Origin: Casuarina equisetifolia
Lineage: Eukaryota; Streptophyta; Magnoliopsida; Fagales; Casuarinaceae
NCBI GenBank assembly: GCA_028551475.1
Contig: CM052361.1
Span: 19,915,491 to 19,979,490 of the forward strand
Length of the DNA stretch: 64,000 nt
Reading direction: 5' to 3'
This document shows positions 34,637 through 45,314 of the stretch, one piece after another. The first letter of the stretch is position 1. Each line of letters starts with the position of its first letter. The notes under the pieces were generated by a model. That model had not been told where the DNA came from and made no database searches. It saw only the letters and a list, made by a program, of their open reading frames with translations. The position numbers and the translations under genes are program-made.

Positions 34637-36234
34637 GTTCAGATCCCTGTCTCTCTGTCTTGTGGTTCTTGTAGTTTATAAGGTTATGACTCAAATTTTT
34701 GTTTTCATTAGCTGATGGTGATGATTGTTTTCTGCTGGGTATCTTTATGTTTGGATCTTTGCTTCTCAAGGACTTTGTTGGGTTTAGATCCGATTTACAC
34801 TTGATGCTCCCAGATTAGGGTTTTTGGTGTGGAAAGTCGTTGTTTACGTGTGTCTATGGCTTTTTTCTGTATGCTTGCTGTTTATGGTTTTGAACGGGTA
34901 TGGTTTTGGTCCTCCTGCTGAAAGCAATGGCCGAGTGGTAGCTTGTTTACTAGCAATAGCGGCAAGTTTTCTTGTCTAAGCCTTTCTGCATCTTGTGTCA
35001 GGGGTGTTTTGGTTGTGTTAGTGGGTAGTGGTCTCTTTGATGCTGCGCTTGATTCTCTCTGCGGTGTTACTCAAGAAAATTTTATGTATCGGCTCACCAA
35101 ATGAGGACCATTTCTATGTGTAGGGTATAAGTTCAGACTCTGTTATGATATGTTCATCCTTTTGTCAGAGTTCCCTCGTTAAACTTTTGATTTTGTCAAA
35201 AACATTGTTGTAACTGGTGGTGAATATTGACTGATTTCCTGCTGCAACAAGGTGAGCTTTGAGGATGCAATTGGATTTGCCTCAAGTTAATGTTCACTGT
35301 AAATTTTTATTCTTAATATTGAGTATAACTTGCGTTTTGCGAACTCTTGTATGTAGATGGATGCCACAACTCCAAAGTACTCAAAGACTAGGTATGATGA
35401 AATCGTCAAGGAAGTCTCATCCTATCTGAAGAAGGTTGGGTATGACCCTGAGAAGATCCCCTTTGTCCCCATCTCTGGTTTTGAGGGTGACAACATTATT
35501 GAGAGGTCAGTCAACCTGGACTGGTACAAGGGCCCCACTCTCCTTGAGGCCCTTGACATGATCGAGGAGCCTAAGAGGCCCTCAGGCAAGCCCCTCCGTC
35601 TCCCTGTTCAGGATGTCTACAGGATCGGTGGTATTGGAACTGTCCCCGTTGGACGTGTTGAAACTGGTATCCTGAAGCCAGGTATGGTTGTGAAATTTGG
35701 CCCCTCGGGACCCACAACTGAAGTAAAGTCCGTGGATGTGCCGGGTGAACCTCGCCAGGAGGCTCTCCCTGGTGACGATGCTGCGTTCAAGGTGGATGAT
35801 TATTCAATGATCTGAAGCGTGGTTGTGTTGCTTCCAACTCGAAGCATGATCCTGCGAAGGAGGCTGTTAGCTTCACCTCCCACGTCATCATCATGAACCA
35901 TCCTGGTCAGATTGGTAATGGTTATACTCCAGTGCTGGACTGCCACACTTCCCACATTGCTGTGAAGTTTGCCGAGATCTTGGCCAAGATTGACAGGCGA
36001 TCTGGCATGGAGCTGGAGAAGCAGCCCGAGTTTTTGAAGAACGGTGATGCAGGACTGGTGAAGATGGTTCCCACTAAGCCCATGGTTGTGGAGACATTCT
36101 CTGAGTATCCACCTCTTGGACGTTTCGCTGTGAGGGACATGCGCCAGACTGTGGCTGTTGGTGTCGTCACGAGCGTTGAGAAGAAGGATCCTCCTGGACT
36201 GCTGTGGTCGTTCTGGGAGCGTTTGACATCTTAA
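34637..36234 (+). pseudogene. EF-1alpha pseudogene (copy 4), lacking the GTPase domain
   Basis: The leader-intron donor CTGCTACAG|GTTCAG at 34636/34637 and the following intron sequence match copy 3. The end of that intron and all of coding exon A are gone except for the last 13 bases (CTGCTGCAACAAG, 35239-35251), a deletion of about 480 bases. The coding intron follows, then exon B from 35357. Exon B is open to 35815, where a net four-base deletion shifts the frame to a stop. The rest ([11 protein letters not shown] to VEKKDP) is recognisable at about 35893-36195, and then a deletion fuses it to 3'UTR sequence. The P-loop and most of domain 1 are absent, so it cannot be a translation factor. 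Its coding intron is unlike those of copies 1-3. Confidence 0.93.
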
Positions 36235-36255
36235 AATCTTTCCACAAGACTTTCG

Positions 36256-36301
36256 CAATAAGCCTTTTAAGGTCGTTGGGCAATAAGACTTTTAAGGTCG
36301 T
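36256..36301 (+). repeat. Short tandem duplication
   Basis: Two copies of CAATAAG(C/A)CTTTTAAGGTCGT are separated by TGGG, in the 3' flank of the EF-1alpha pseudogene. Confidence 0.85.
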
Positions 36302-37282
36302 CTATGTTGGATGTTGTAGGCCCGTATGCTTAATGTACTCCAAACCTGCGTGTTGTGTTTTTGATGTTATTTTGAACGAGAAAGATAATTATGCATGTAC
36401 TTGTTACTTCTAAAAGATGTATTCCACTCATCCGATTTTAATCGCTTAAAATCACAGGATAAATGTTCATCCAAGTTTAGGTCTGTTAAGCTCTGAAACG
36501 AAGACATTACGAAGGTAACATTCATTGACTCAATAACCACTTTTCCTAACCTAAATGAATTTAGAATAAAGCTTTGCCATTTACCAGAAGATGAAGAAAC
36601 AGCATGAGATGCTGATAATCCCTTTAGTTTTAATGTAGTGGCTGGAGACATGATATGTGACGGACTGCTGCTAATGCGACTCATCGGAAAAAGCTTTAAT
36701 AAACCGCAAGATCCCGGGATAACAGTGGCTTGATTATACAACTTTCAGTTGATAATATGGCTCCTCAATTCATAAAATATCATTTAATTCCAAAAGTATC
36801 AAAGAAGAAAACAAAAATTTTTCAGAAAACATTATCTTCAGTATATCCAAGTTCATAAACTCGAACTATTTCTCTTTGCCTCCAAGATTAATTCTAAGTT
36901 GGTCTAATCATCATTAAACAAATTCATACAAGAACAGTAGCTGTGAGGGTCATTTTCCATTGCAAGTGCCAATAGAATCCATAGCCTGTCCATGAATGTT
37001 TTAACTGCAGTCTATCGTAAACAGACATGGTGCTCGTTGCTCAAGTAACAAATTCCTCAACTGCATCACATGAAAGTAATAAAATGTCAAACCAAATACA
37101 AAAAACAAACCGACTGGTCATAAAATCCTTTCAATAACATAATATTGACAGAAGTTATCACAGAACTAAAAGAAGAGGAAATTTATCAAAAGTTGAATTC
37201 GTACTCAAACGTATTACAAGGACCCCCTTACACAGCACAGCAAGAAAATAGAGAGATATTGGGTGCATACCTTTAGCCGTCA

Positions 37283-40200
37283 TTATAATTCTTTATCAAT
37301 GCCAAGCTGTGCTTTTGCTGCTGCTTTTTCAGCTTCTTCTAAAACAAAATTTTTAAGTGATTCAACGTCCCTTGGTCCTGAAGTTTTTGTAGAAAATGCA
37401 AAAGCAAAGTTAGATCTCCTGGTTGAAAGAACAATTTCTGCATTTACAGAACTCAAAAGCATCAACTGAAAAACTACATAACATTTATTACCTCCATATA
37501 GCTTGGGTCTACTTAACCAAACACAAAGTACACCCCATAAGAAGAATTAATTAAGCTTATATCTAATTCTTTTCACCATTGACAAAAGCAGTTTAATGCT
37601 ATCCCTTCCTTCCACATGTTTCCAATTGCCTGATTGATTTTCCCAATTTCTCTCATTGTGTGTAGATATTATCTCACCAAAAAAAAAGAGAAAAAGATAA
37701 AAGAAAAAAGAAAACAAAGAACAAGAAAATATATTACCAATCAATATTTGGAAAGCCTAAGCACTTTAAATGATAGAACCTTTATGAGAAAGAGGGGTCC
37801 CACGTATGAATCGGTTGGGAGGAGGGCCAGGAAGTCTGAAGAGAATGGATGTCTTCCAGGTTTTTGAAACAACAAAACTGGGAATTTGGACTCAAACATA
37901 AAACTATGCTCTATACAGGGCCACGAAAACTGAAAGACCTAGTGGTATTTCTTCTACTTTAATCAATATAATGGCTAGACAATTTGAAATAGATTTCCAA
38001 TTTTTATATCTTTTTAAACTTAAATTGAGCAGTCAACTTCAACCACTGGTGTGTGAAGCATGTTTTCTTCAACCCTGCCTGCCCTACCCTAGCCATGGAT
38101 CAAGGTCTACTCCTTTCTGGTCTAGAAGAGGTCAGAAGACAGGTCTCTATGCTATTAACGTGGTCTCAGTTAATTTCCCTCCTTTAGTGGGCATGGTACA
38201 TAATGGCCCAGTTAAGATTTCTTGACATATCAGAAAATGAAGACTTCGCCATCTTTGTTTTGCCAATGACATCCCAATTTTCAGTAGAGATGAAATTGAA
38301 TCTATATCCCCCCTCCAGCAACTTCCTTTTGCAGTTTGATTTTTGGTGAAGTTGGCTAGACTTCCCTATGTTCATCCAATGAGACTCGTGTGCTTAACTA
38401 ATTCCCCCCTTACACGTGGATAATATATTTAAATATTCTCGTAAGAATAAGACAATAAGTGTCTAACATTCAGCAGCTTTAGACAGTCAGTTTCCCCCTT
38501 TGACTGCTTTTAACTTCTACCAGAATGACCTACGAAATAAAAGTTGTGGAATTTCTGTACATAGCCAATAAAATTTTTACCAAAGGGAAAATTCACCTCC
38601 CACATGACAGGGTAGAAGGTGAAACAATGCATTCAAATTTCATCAGAAACCTGAAAAGTCTCCAAGTAAAGGAAGAAAATTGCTGTGTAAAACTCAAGAA
38701 GCCTGAACCTATTCCTTGAACCATAGCACGTGGCCAGAACTAAATGATACAATCACCAATTCCATCACAGACATCCATCAATACCATAACTATCCTTTCC
38801 AAGGAGTAAAAATTTTCTTTTGGAACATTACAGCACCCTAACTACCAGACATCAATGGTAAAACCCATCATAATCATAATTTCTATTAGAAGATCAAATT
38901 ATTATGACAAGCAGTACGATCAAGCATTGTTTCATAACCATTTGGTTATAATTGCCAGCACTCATAACTCATGCCATTCTAATTGCAACGACTAGCATCA
39001 TTATCCTCATCCTCACACTTATCATGGCCGTGCAGGATCATGTTTGCCACTTTGGTTTTCATGTCAGTGGTTATAAAAGCTTTACTCAAGTAACATCTGG
39101 TGTCGGAAACACATAACACCATATCCTGTTTAGGAATGGGAAGCACAGGGTCACACTACATCAAAGTTTGGACACTGTGTTGCCACTTCATAATACTGAG
39201 GGGTCTAAATAACAGTCAAAGCAAATATAAAATCTCTGTTCCTTCACTTACAGTATTAACTTATGTAAGGATAATAAATCTAGCTACTGCATCCTTTTAC
39301 AAAAATAGTTGCAACTATAGATTTCAAAAATATTGTTTCCAGCACACTTGGAGCACAATAAAAATTGACAGCTCCAATATCTAATCAACATGAATAGACA
39401 CTCAAGGTCGTGCATTGACATCAATACAACTTCTCACGGCCAAGGTTTATCAACAACATACAAATGCATGTGCTACATGTCTCCACAAAGTGGCATGCTC
39501 GTGTGATATGAAAGAACAACGAAAAAAATATGCTTTCAAAATTATGGGGCTGGTTACATTAAATAGATCTTTTGTCTTGGTCAGTGTTAGCCCTGACTTC
39601 GAAACTATATAGACAGCAATTTAATTGCTGGATGATATGACCAACACGAGAAATGTGGTTGACAGGTTAAAGCTTTCAGACTGAGTTTAGGACAGATCAA
39701 CATCAACATCAACATCTAATAAAGCAATTCTAATGGTTCCCACGAAACTTTTCAAAATACTCTTCTAATGGTTCCTCAGAAGCTTTTCAAAATACTCTTT
39801 CACAGAAGATAACCAAACTAAATCCACAATCCCTGCCTACTTGAAAGTTCCTTCATCGTTTGAGAACCTAACAAAAGATAGCATTTGGTTTTCCACTACG
39901 TACCACTTGTCCTTCAAGGTTAAATGAACAAGTGCTATTATGGTTCTCTTGCTTATGCTAACACTTCCACCTTAGCCTGTTCTCACAGAATTACTATTTT
40001 GAATGTGAAGCCATCACACACTGCAACAGAAATACTTGCACGAAACTTTCCCTGTCTTGAACCTGTTATGAGTTATTTGGAACCCTAAATATACGCCAGG
40101 AACCACACTAAAGTACCTCAGTTGATGTTTCAAATGCTTTACGCCTTAGGCAAGAATCTCAAAGGCAATGAATCGCATAATTGAAAAATATCAATAAGTT

Positions 40201-40988
40201 TATGCTAGGATGAAACTGAACAGCTAAAATAACATGCTACATTTGTCTAGTAAAGAGAGAAAAAAGGAACTGTACCTTGATATTTAGCAACTTCTTCTCC
40301 ATCATAAAAGACCTTAAACGTAGGATACGAATGAATATCAACTTTCGTACAGACTGGTTTACTTAGACCACAATCGACCTCTCCAATCTCTATCTCATCC
40401 TCTCCTTCCATTACCTTCCCAAGGTCCTCCCACAGTGTCCCCAAGTTCTTACTGAAATCCAATTTGTTATCATTACTCACAAATCACAACTAAATAAACA
40501 ACAATAATTCTAAAGAATTCGATTCCACAATCTAAAGCCGTCAAAAAGAAAGACGAAAAAAGAAAAAAAAAAATTCCATGGTTACCAATGCTTACACCAC
40601 GGAACACAGAACTTCACAAACCATGCCGTGTCTTTCTCCTTCACCTAAACAAAAGAAACAATCGAATATTAGACTTAAAGGAGGTGGTTTCAGAAACTGT
40701 GGATAGTAATTATTTCTATTATTGAAAACAAATATCCACCAGCCGCATACGGAGCTTAAGATCAAAGACCTACGGAAAACTTAAGGCTTAAATATTAAAC
40801 ATTTCCAGCCGATAAAAAAGAAAACGAAGTGGCAAAAGATATTCAAAGGATTCAATTTTGGTGGGCGTTACCTTGTCGGAGAAGGTGTCGGGGGTTAGGG
40901 TTATGACTTCGGCTCTCGTATGAATTGCCAGGCGCAGAAGGAGAAGGAGGACTGCAAGGAGTGCGAGAGAATGGGAACTGGCTTTCAT
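37283..40988 (-). CDS. PDIL5-1: Protein disulfide isomerase-like 5-1 (148 aa, four exons)
   Basis: A small single-domain ER protein with a thioredoxin fold that helps form or rearrange disulfide bonds. Exons are 40988-40872, 40644-40586, 40451-40276 and 37377-37283. Their sum of 447 bases gives 148 residues, close to the plant family length of about 146. The N-terminus MKASSHSLALLAVLLLLLRL is a signal peptide with probable cleavage after the HTRA region. EVITLTPDTFSDK follows, then the active site CVPWCKHC, which is the W-C-x-x-C motif spanning the exon 2/3 junction. Next come EIGEVDCGLSKPVC and HSYPTFKVFYDGEEVAKYQ, which includes the cis-Pro of the fold. The last exon gives a charged Lys/Ala-rich helix ending DKEL, which may act as a KDEL-type ER retention signal. 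The third intron is long (2.9 kb) and holds no recognisable gene. A truncated copy of the last exon lies at 33983-34037. Confidence 0.93.
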
Positions 40989-41101
40989 CGCCGATGATTC
41001 TTATGAGAGTCCGAAGTGTTTCTTTTCCTTTTTCCGGGGAAATGGATCGTGATCTACGAGAGCTCAGCCTCGCTCCAGCGCTTATGCTTGGAAGTTAGAG
41101 T

Positions 41102-41120
41102 AACACGTGCTTTGCACGTG
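41102..41120 (-). promoter_or_regulatory. Paired G-boxes (19-bp dyad) upstream of PDIL5-1
   Basis: ACACGTGC TTT GCACGTGT forms a perfect 8-base inverted repeat holding two CACGTG cores (41104-41109 and 41115-41120). It lies about 115 bases upstream of the PDIL5-1 ATG. G-boxes are bound by bZIP factors, including those of the plant unfolded protein response, which suits an ER folding gene. Function is inferred. Confidence 0.65.
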
Positions 41121-41369
41121 TATGGCCTTATGCTTTCCTTCTGGCAGGGGAAAAGGCCAAAAATGAAAATAAAATAAGACAATATCTAGGAGTCACAATG
41201 CAAGCCGAATATGGATGAATGGATATGAATCCCTTGAACAACATCATAATTTATTTTGTAAATATCGGACAATTTATTTTTTTATTTTTAGATAAAAACA
41301 ATGAAAGTATATTTTTTTCTTATAGAAAAACAATATGATAGTCCAACTCTAGCCGAAGTTTGTTTACAA

Positions 41370-41790
41370 ATTAATTCAACCAGTTCAACTCATTAAACGA
41401 AACTCAATAGAAAATTCTAATTATTAGAGAGTATACATATTAATTTAATAATTTTAACTTATTAAACAAAACTCGAGTCATAAAGTAGAAAATTATGATT
41501 ATTGAGCAAAAAGCTTCTTATTCTATCCAAGTTAGGGTTGCATATTTGTTTTCCTTCACTATTATCAGAAAAAAATGTGTTCATTCTAAGCTTGTTTTAA
41601 AGTAAATTTTCTGATTATTAGAGAATTTACAGACTAATTTAATAAGTTTAACTCATTAAACAATACTTGAGTCATAAACTAAAAAATTTGTATTCTTGGA
41701 CAAAAGATCTTCTTATTTGCATATTTTGTTCTTCTTTCGCTACTATCAGAAAAAATGTGTTCATCCTGAGCTCGTTCATGACCAAAACTA
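41370..41790. repeat. Imperfect tandem repeat, unit about 194 bp
   Basis: Two successive copies start at about 41417 (TAATTATTAGAGAG) and 41611 (TGATTATTAGAGAA). Both continue through TTAA(C/T)TCATTAAACAA, GAGTCATAAA and ATCAGAAAAAATGTGTTCAT. A partial third match precedes them near 41370. It is non-coding and lies between PDIL5-1 and the vicilin-like gene. Confidence 0.75.
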
Positions 41791-42107
41791 GGAGGGAGAG
41801 AGCGATAATATTTTTTTTTCTTTCCTAAATGAAGCTTTTTCTAATTATAGTAAGGTCAAAGTTTTAGAAGGCAACTCGTTCCTTCTGTGCAATCTTCTCA
41901 AGCAGGGAAGAAACCAATCTTTAGCAAAGCAGATGAAGTATAAGCGAATTCAAGGACAAAACATTGAAATTGATCTTATTCACAACTCTGGAATCTCATA
42001 AACAGACTCTGAATAGAAACAAAGAGGATGAACAAGACTGAAAACACAACAAAAAGGAAAAAGAACGCTGAATGTGTGGAATAGTTTAACAGTAGCAACC
42101 TAGACTT

Positions 42108-44517
42108 CTAATCAAAACCCATAATCATGTCCTTCGCGAAGTTCCTGATGACCCTTGGCGCACTCTCAAGCTTCTTCATATTCTTCTTCTCCTCCTTCTC
42201 CTCCTGTTTCATCCCCATGTCCGGTGGTGCCGCCCACGTCGAAGGCAGGATAATAGCCTCTTGCTGGGCATCAACCACGTCCCGTAAATTTTCCTCGGTG
42301 ACCCCGAAAGCAGCGGCGAGCTCGGGGCCTAACATGGTCTGGAGAATTGAGCTCGCGCCGACTAAGAACTGTGGCCTGTTCTTCCGCGCCGAGGTTGTGA
42401 ATCCAAAGAATTCAAGTGCACCTGTTCTTGATGCAATTTGGCAGAACGGGAAATATCTTGGCACCCAAAACACGTCCCCTTCCTTTATCTTGGTTTTCAT
42501 CGCAGAGGTTCCATTGGGAAACACAACCTGTAGCGTCCCAGATCCTCTCAACACTACGCCGTACTCTGTTGCAGTTGGATTCACATGCGGCGCCATCATC
42601 GATCCCTGTCCCAAAAAATATATTATCCAAATCAGATCCTCTATGCGCTTTAAGTTGTACTGCAACTTTGTAATATAATGGGTACAGGAATAAGAATGGA
42701 TTACCGCAGTGAGATTGACGAGAAAAATGCCAATTCCTGATCGTTTGAGAGGCTCATAATCAGATCCATCGAGAGCAACGCTCCATCCGTAGTTGTTGCT
42801 GAAGTCGGGGCGCCTGTCGTAAAGGTTGTATGAGTCTGGGGATCTGCCGGTTCTCTTGCCGCCCCTCCTCCTGCTATCTTTTCCCAAAACAGAATTTAGG
42901 AGCTTCCTCCATGACCAGGTTTGGTCTTCTTCTTGATCAAGTTCTCCTTGCGAGTCCACCATTTTTTTAAGGTGTTGTAATTTGTCCTGCTCTTTCATCC
43001 GCAAGAATTTTGCCCATTCACTGGGGGAACGAGAATCTGGCACGTACATGATAGGACCCTCTTGCTGCCTGCTCAACATATCTCTTAGCTCCGAGAATGA
43101 GACCTGCAATGGGCGTCATGTAAGTGGCAGATTTTAGCATATAGTCCTCTGGAGTGTTTTCTTAATGTGGAGTTACTGGAAAAGCAGCTTGCTTACGTTA
43201 AATGCATGTGAAAGCGTTTCGCGTTCAAATCCAGCAAGCACAGACGTGGGATAGGCACCTCCACCAATGAAGAAAGACTGCAGAAGCGAATTATCTCGTC
43301 AGAAACATAGATAGAAGGGAGAGAAATGGAGAGGGGTTAGTCAATGAACCATTCACAATCTTGGTACCAAACAAGTGCTAGCAGTTCCAATGGATACCGT
43401 CTGTTACTATAAATACCGCAGCTTTTTAAAGAGCTAGAACGTCAGAACAAGGAACCCATTACTCCTAAACTATTCACTATCTTGTTGCCAATCAAGTCCT
43501 AGCACTTCCTACCTCCATAACTACAAATACTGCTTTAAAGAGCTAGAAGGTTTGCGTTACGTTAAACAGCCGGATTCCTAAATCTGAAGCAAGAACCTGT
43601 CAACCCTATGTGGACTATCCATACCTGTAAAGCTTAAAGCTTAAACCCTATACCTTAAGCCCCTGTTAAGTTAATGTACCTGGAAAGCGCCAAGTCCCAA
43701 GCTCTCGGAAGGGTCAATGCTGCAGATAATGCTAAGCCTCTGTCCCTCACCGGTGTTCACCAAATAGAACGCCGAACCGGCTGGAATCCGGTACACGTCC
43801 CCAGTCTTCAATCGCCTCTCCGCCAGTTCATCTTTGTATACAAATCCAATCTTCGTTTCACCTGCAACAGATTGTGCATGCAAATAAATCATTACCCAAC
43901 ATCAAAGACCCGGCCCCATCAAGGCATCCTTGTTTGCCCAGCATTTTGTACTTGTCTACTTGCTTTTTCTTGTGCATAAACCCCTGTGATTTTTCCTAAT
44001 AAGAGCTACTCTAAAAGTGACCCAAATTCATGAATAGTCAATCTGTAATCTTCTATTATCAATAGTCTGTCATGCATAATGCTTTGATATTACACGGATT
44101 CAGGAGTGGGAGAAAGATGGAGAAATGAGTACCTCTGCGGATGAAGAGAATCAAACTCGAGTCAAGGTACTGAGGGATGAAGAGGCTCCTAGGCTCCATG
44201 GTGATAAATCCAATATGCATGGCCCTATCGGCAATCCTCACCCCGGGGCTCCTCACAACCCTCATTTCCCCTGCATCGGTCCTCACCACGGCCTTCGAAT
44301 CTTGCAGCAAGAACCAGTCCTCTGTCTCCTCCTCACTCTCTTCGCTTTCTTCTCTCTCCCTTCTCCAGTCTTCCCTCCCTTCCCTCTCCCTCCCCTTCCA
44401 CTCTTCTCTACCACCCTTCTCCCTCTTCCACTCTTCATCTTCAACAAAACTGGCAGCCACTGCTACTCCATAGCACAGTACAAGTACAAAGAACAAAAGG
44501 GCTACCCTGTTTCCCAT
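42108..44517 (-). CDS. Vicilin-like seed storage protein, two cupin domains (514 aa, five exons)
   Basis: Seed globulin of the 7S/vicilin-like class, secreted to protein storage vacuoles. Exons are 44517-44133, 43861-43680, 43277-43197, 43103-42705 and 42605-42108. They sum to 1545 bases with consistent phases. MGNRVALLFFVLVLCYGVAV is a signal peptide. Residues about 25-70 form a strongly charged Glu/Arg repeat. The first cupin spans roughly residues 70-220 (DAGEMRVVRSPG, GDVYRIPAGSAFYLVN). A linker with SRRRGGKRTGR follows, then the second cupin (MMAPHVNPTATEYGVVLRG, GDVFWVPRYFPFCQI). The C-terminus is Lys/Glu-rich and ends NFAKDMIMGFD. Overall layout resembles the Arabidopsis At4g36700 type from memory rather than a classical abundant vicilin. 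The second intron holds a roughly 125-bp imperfect duplication. Its promoter carries RY and CE3-like elements. Confidence 0.9.
43343..43550. repeat. Imperfect tandem duplication in vicilin-like intron 2
   Basis: The segment from about 43343 (ACCATTCACAATCTTGGTACC) is repeated from about 43467 (ACTATTCACTATCTTGTTGCC). Both copies contain AGT(G/C)CTAGCA, AAATAC(C/T)GC and AAAGAGCTAGAA. Confidence 0.75.
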
Positions 44518-44615
44518 CTTTCTCTTCTTCTCTCCAACACTAGCAGACTTTCCGTACCGGATTTCCCCGCTCCGTGGTGGAGGTTAAAAAGAAGGGAGCG
44601 AGAGAATTGAGGGGA

Positions 44616-44631
44616 ACGCGTGTCATGCATG
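44616..44631 (-). promoter_or_regulatory. CE3-like plus RY composite element, vicilin-like promoter
   Basis: ACGCGTGTC (44616-44624) matches the core of coupling element 3 of ABA-responsive promoters. It overlaps by one base the palindromic RY element CATGCATG (44624-44631), the binding site of ABI3/FUS3/LEC2 B3-domain factors. The pair lies about 100-115 bases upstream of the vicilin-like ATG, the expected place for maturation-phase seed control. The DNA reading is direct, and function follows from knowledge of these motifs. Confidence 0.7.
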
Positions 44632-44931
44632 CAGAGTTTGTAGATTTGGTGGCGGTTTTTGGTTAAGACACAAATGAGATCCTGCGAGAAACAATCCGAT
44701 CACTGGGAGACAAAGTTTTGGCTTGGACATCTCAAGCCAAACATCATTATCCCCATGTCCTTGCCTATGAAAAACAGTTTTATTTTATCTTTTGATTTTA
44801 CAAAATAGTTAAAAATATCAAAATTCAAATTAAATATGTTTCATTCTTACAACCTTAAAACAAATGTGGCTTAATCTGTAGAAGTGTAAAAGATAAAAGT
44901 CTAACGTGGATTTCCCGACAAGGGTGAGCCG

Positions 44932-44980
44932 GACAACGTTGTGGCAATGCACGTAACAGTTTTCACGTGAGACAACGTTG
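44932..44980. promoter_or_regulatory. Cluster of ACGT palindromes in a divergent promoter
   Basis: GACAACGTTG occurs at 44932-44941 and again at 44971-44980, each with the palindrome CAACGTTG. A G-box CACGTG sits between them at 44964-44969 and another ACGT at 44951-44954. The cluster lies about 420 bases upstream of the vicilin-like ATG (minus) and 340 bases upstream of EXO5 copy 1 (plus). It could serve either gene as a bZIP target. Confidence 0.55.
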
Positions 44981-45314
44981 CGTGCTTTGCTTCTTACATT
45001 TAGCTTGTCCCGTAAGGATCTGTCTTCAGACTTTCTTTAATTTAGAAATGGATCTTCGAATTAATAACTTCGGTCCAATATTATCCGAGGATTAGAGTTA
45101 TTATGGATATTATTATTCAAGTCTTAAGAGAAGAATTTTTATCCAATAGCTTATTTTTCGATAATTTAATAATTATCTGATTTCAATTATTGATGGAGTA
45201 TTCTAAAGAGCAGTTCTGGGTTTGGTATAAGTGAGACACGCAACAGATGGCTCGTCCCGCACGCGTGCCGATCCCAACGGTCATATCTCCACGGCACTCT
45301 CCGGATCCCCCGGC

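Noticed and set aside
35800-36258. 152-codon minus-strand ORF over the EF-1alpha pseudogene
   Set aside because: It is the antisense of exon B fragments across the frameshift and has no family resemblance of its own.
42127-42678. 183-codon plus-strand ORF over the vicilin-like gene
   Set aside because: It is the antisense frame of exon 5 plus intron. The minus strand has the cupin domain and canonical splicing.
44125-44610. Plus-strand ORFs rich in Ser, Leu and Pro
   Set aside because: They are the antisense of the Glu/Arg-rich N-terminal region of the vicilin-like protein.
45231-45314. Upstream extension of EXO5 copy 1
   Set aside because: The first codon is GTG and the 28 residues have no match in the paralogue. 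The ATG at 45315 precedes the conserved [11 protein letters not shown] region.
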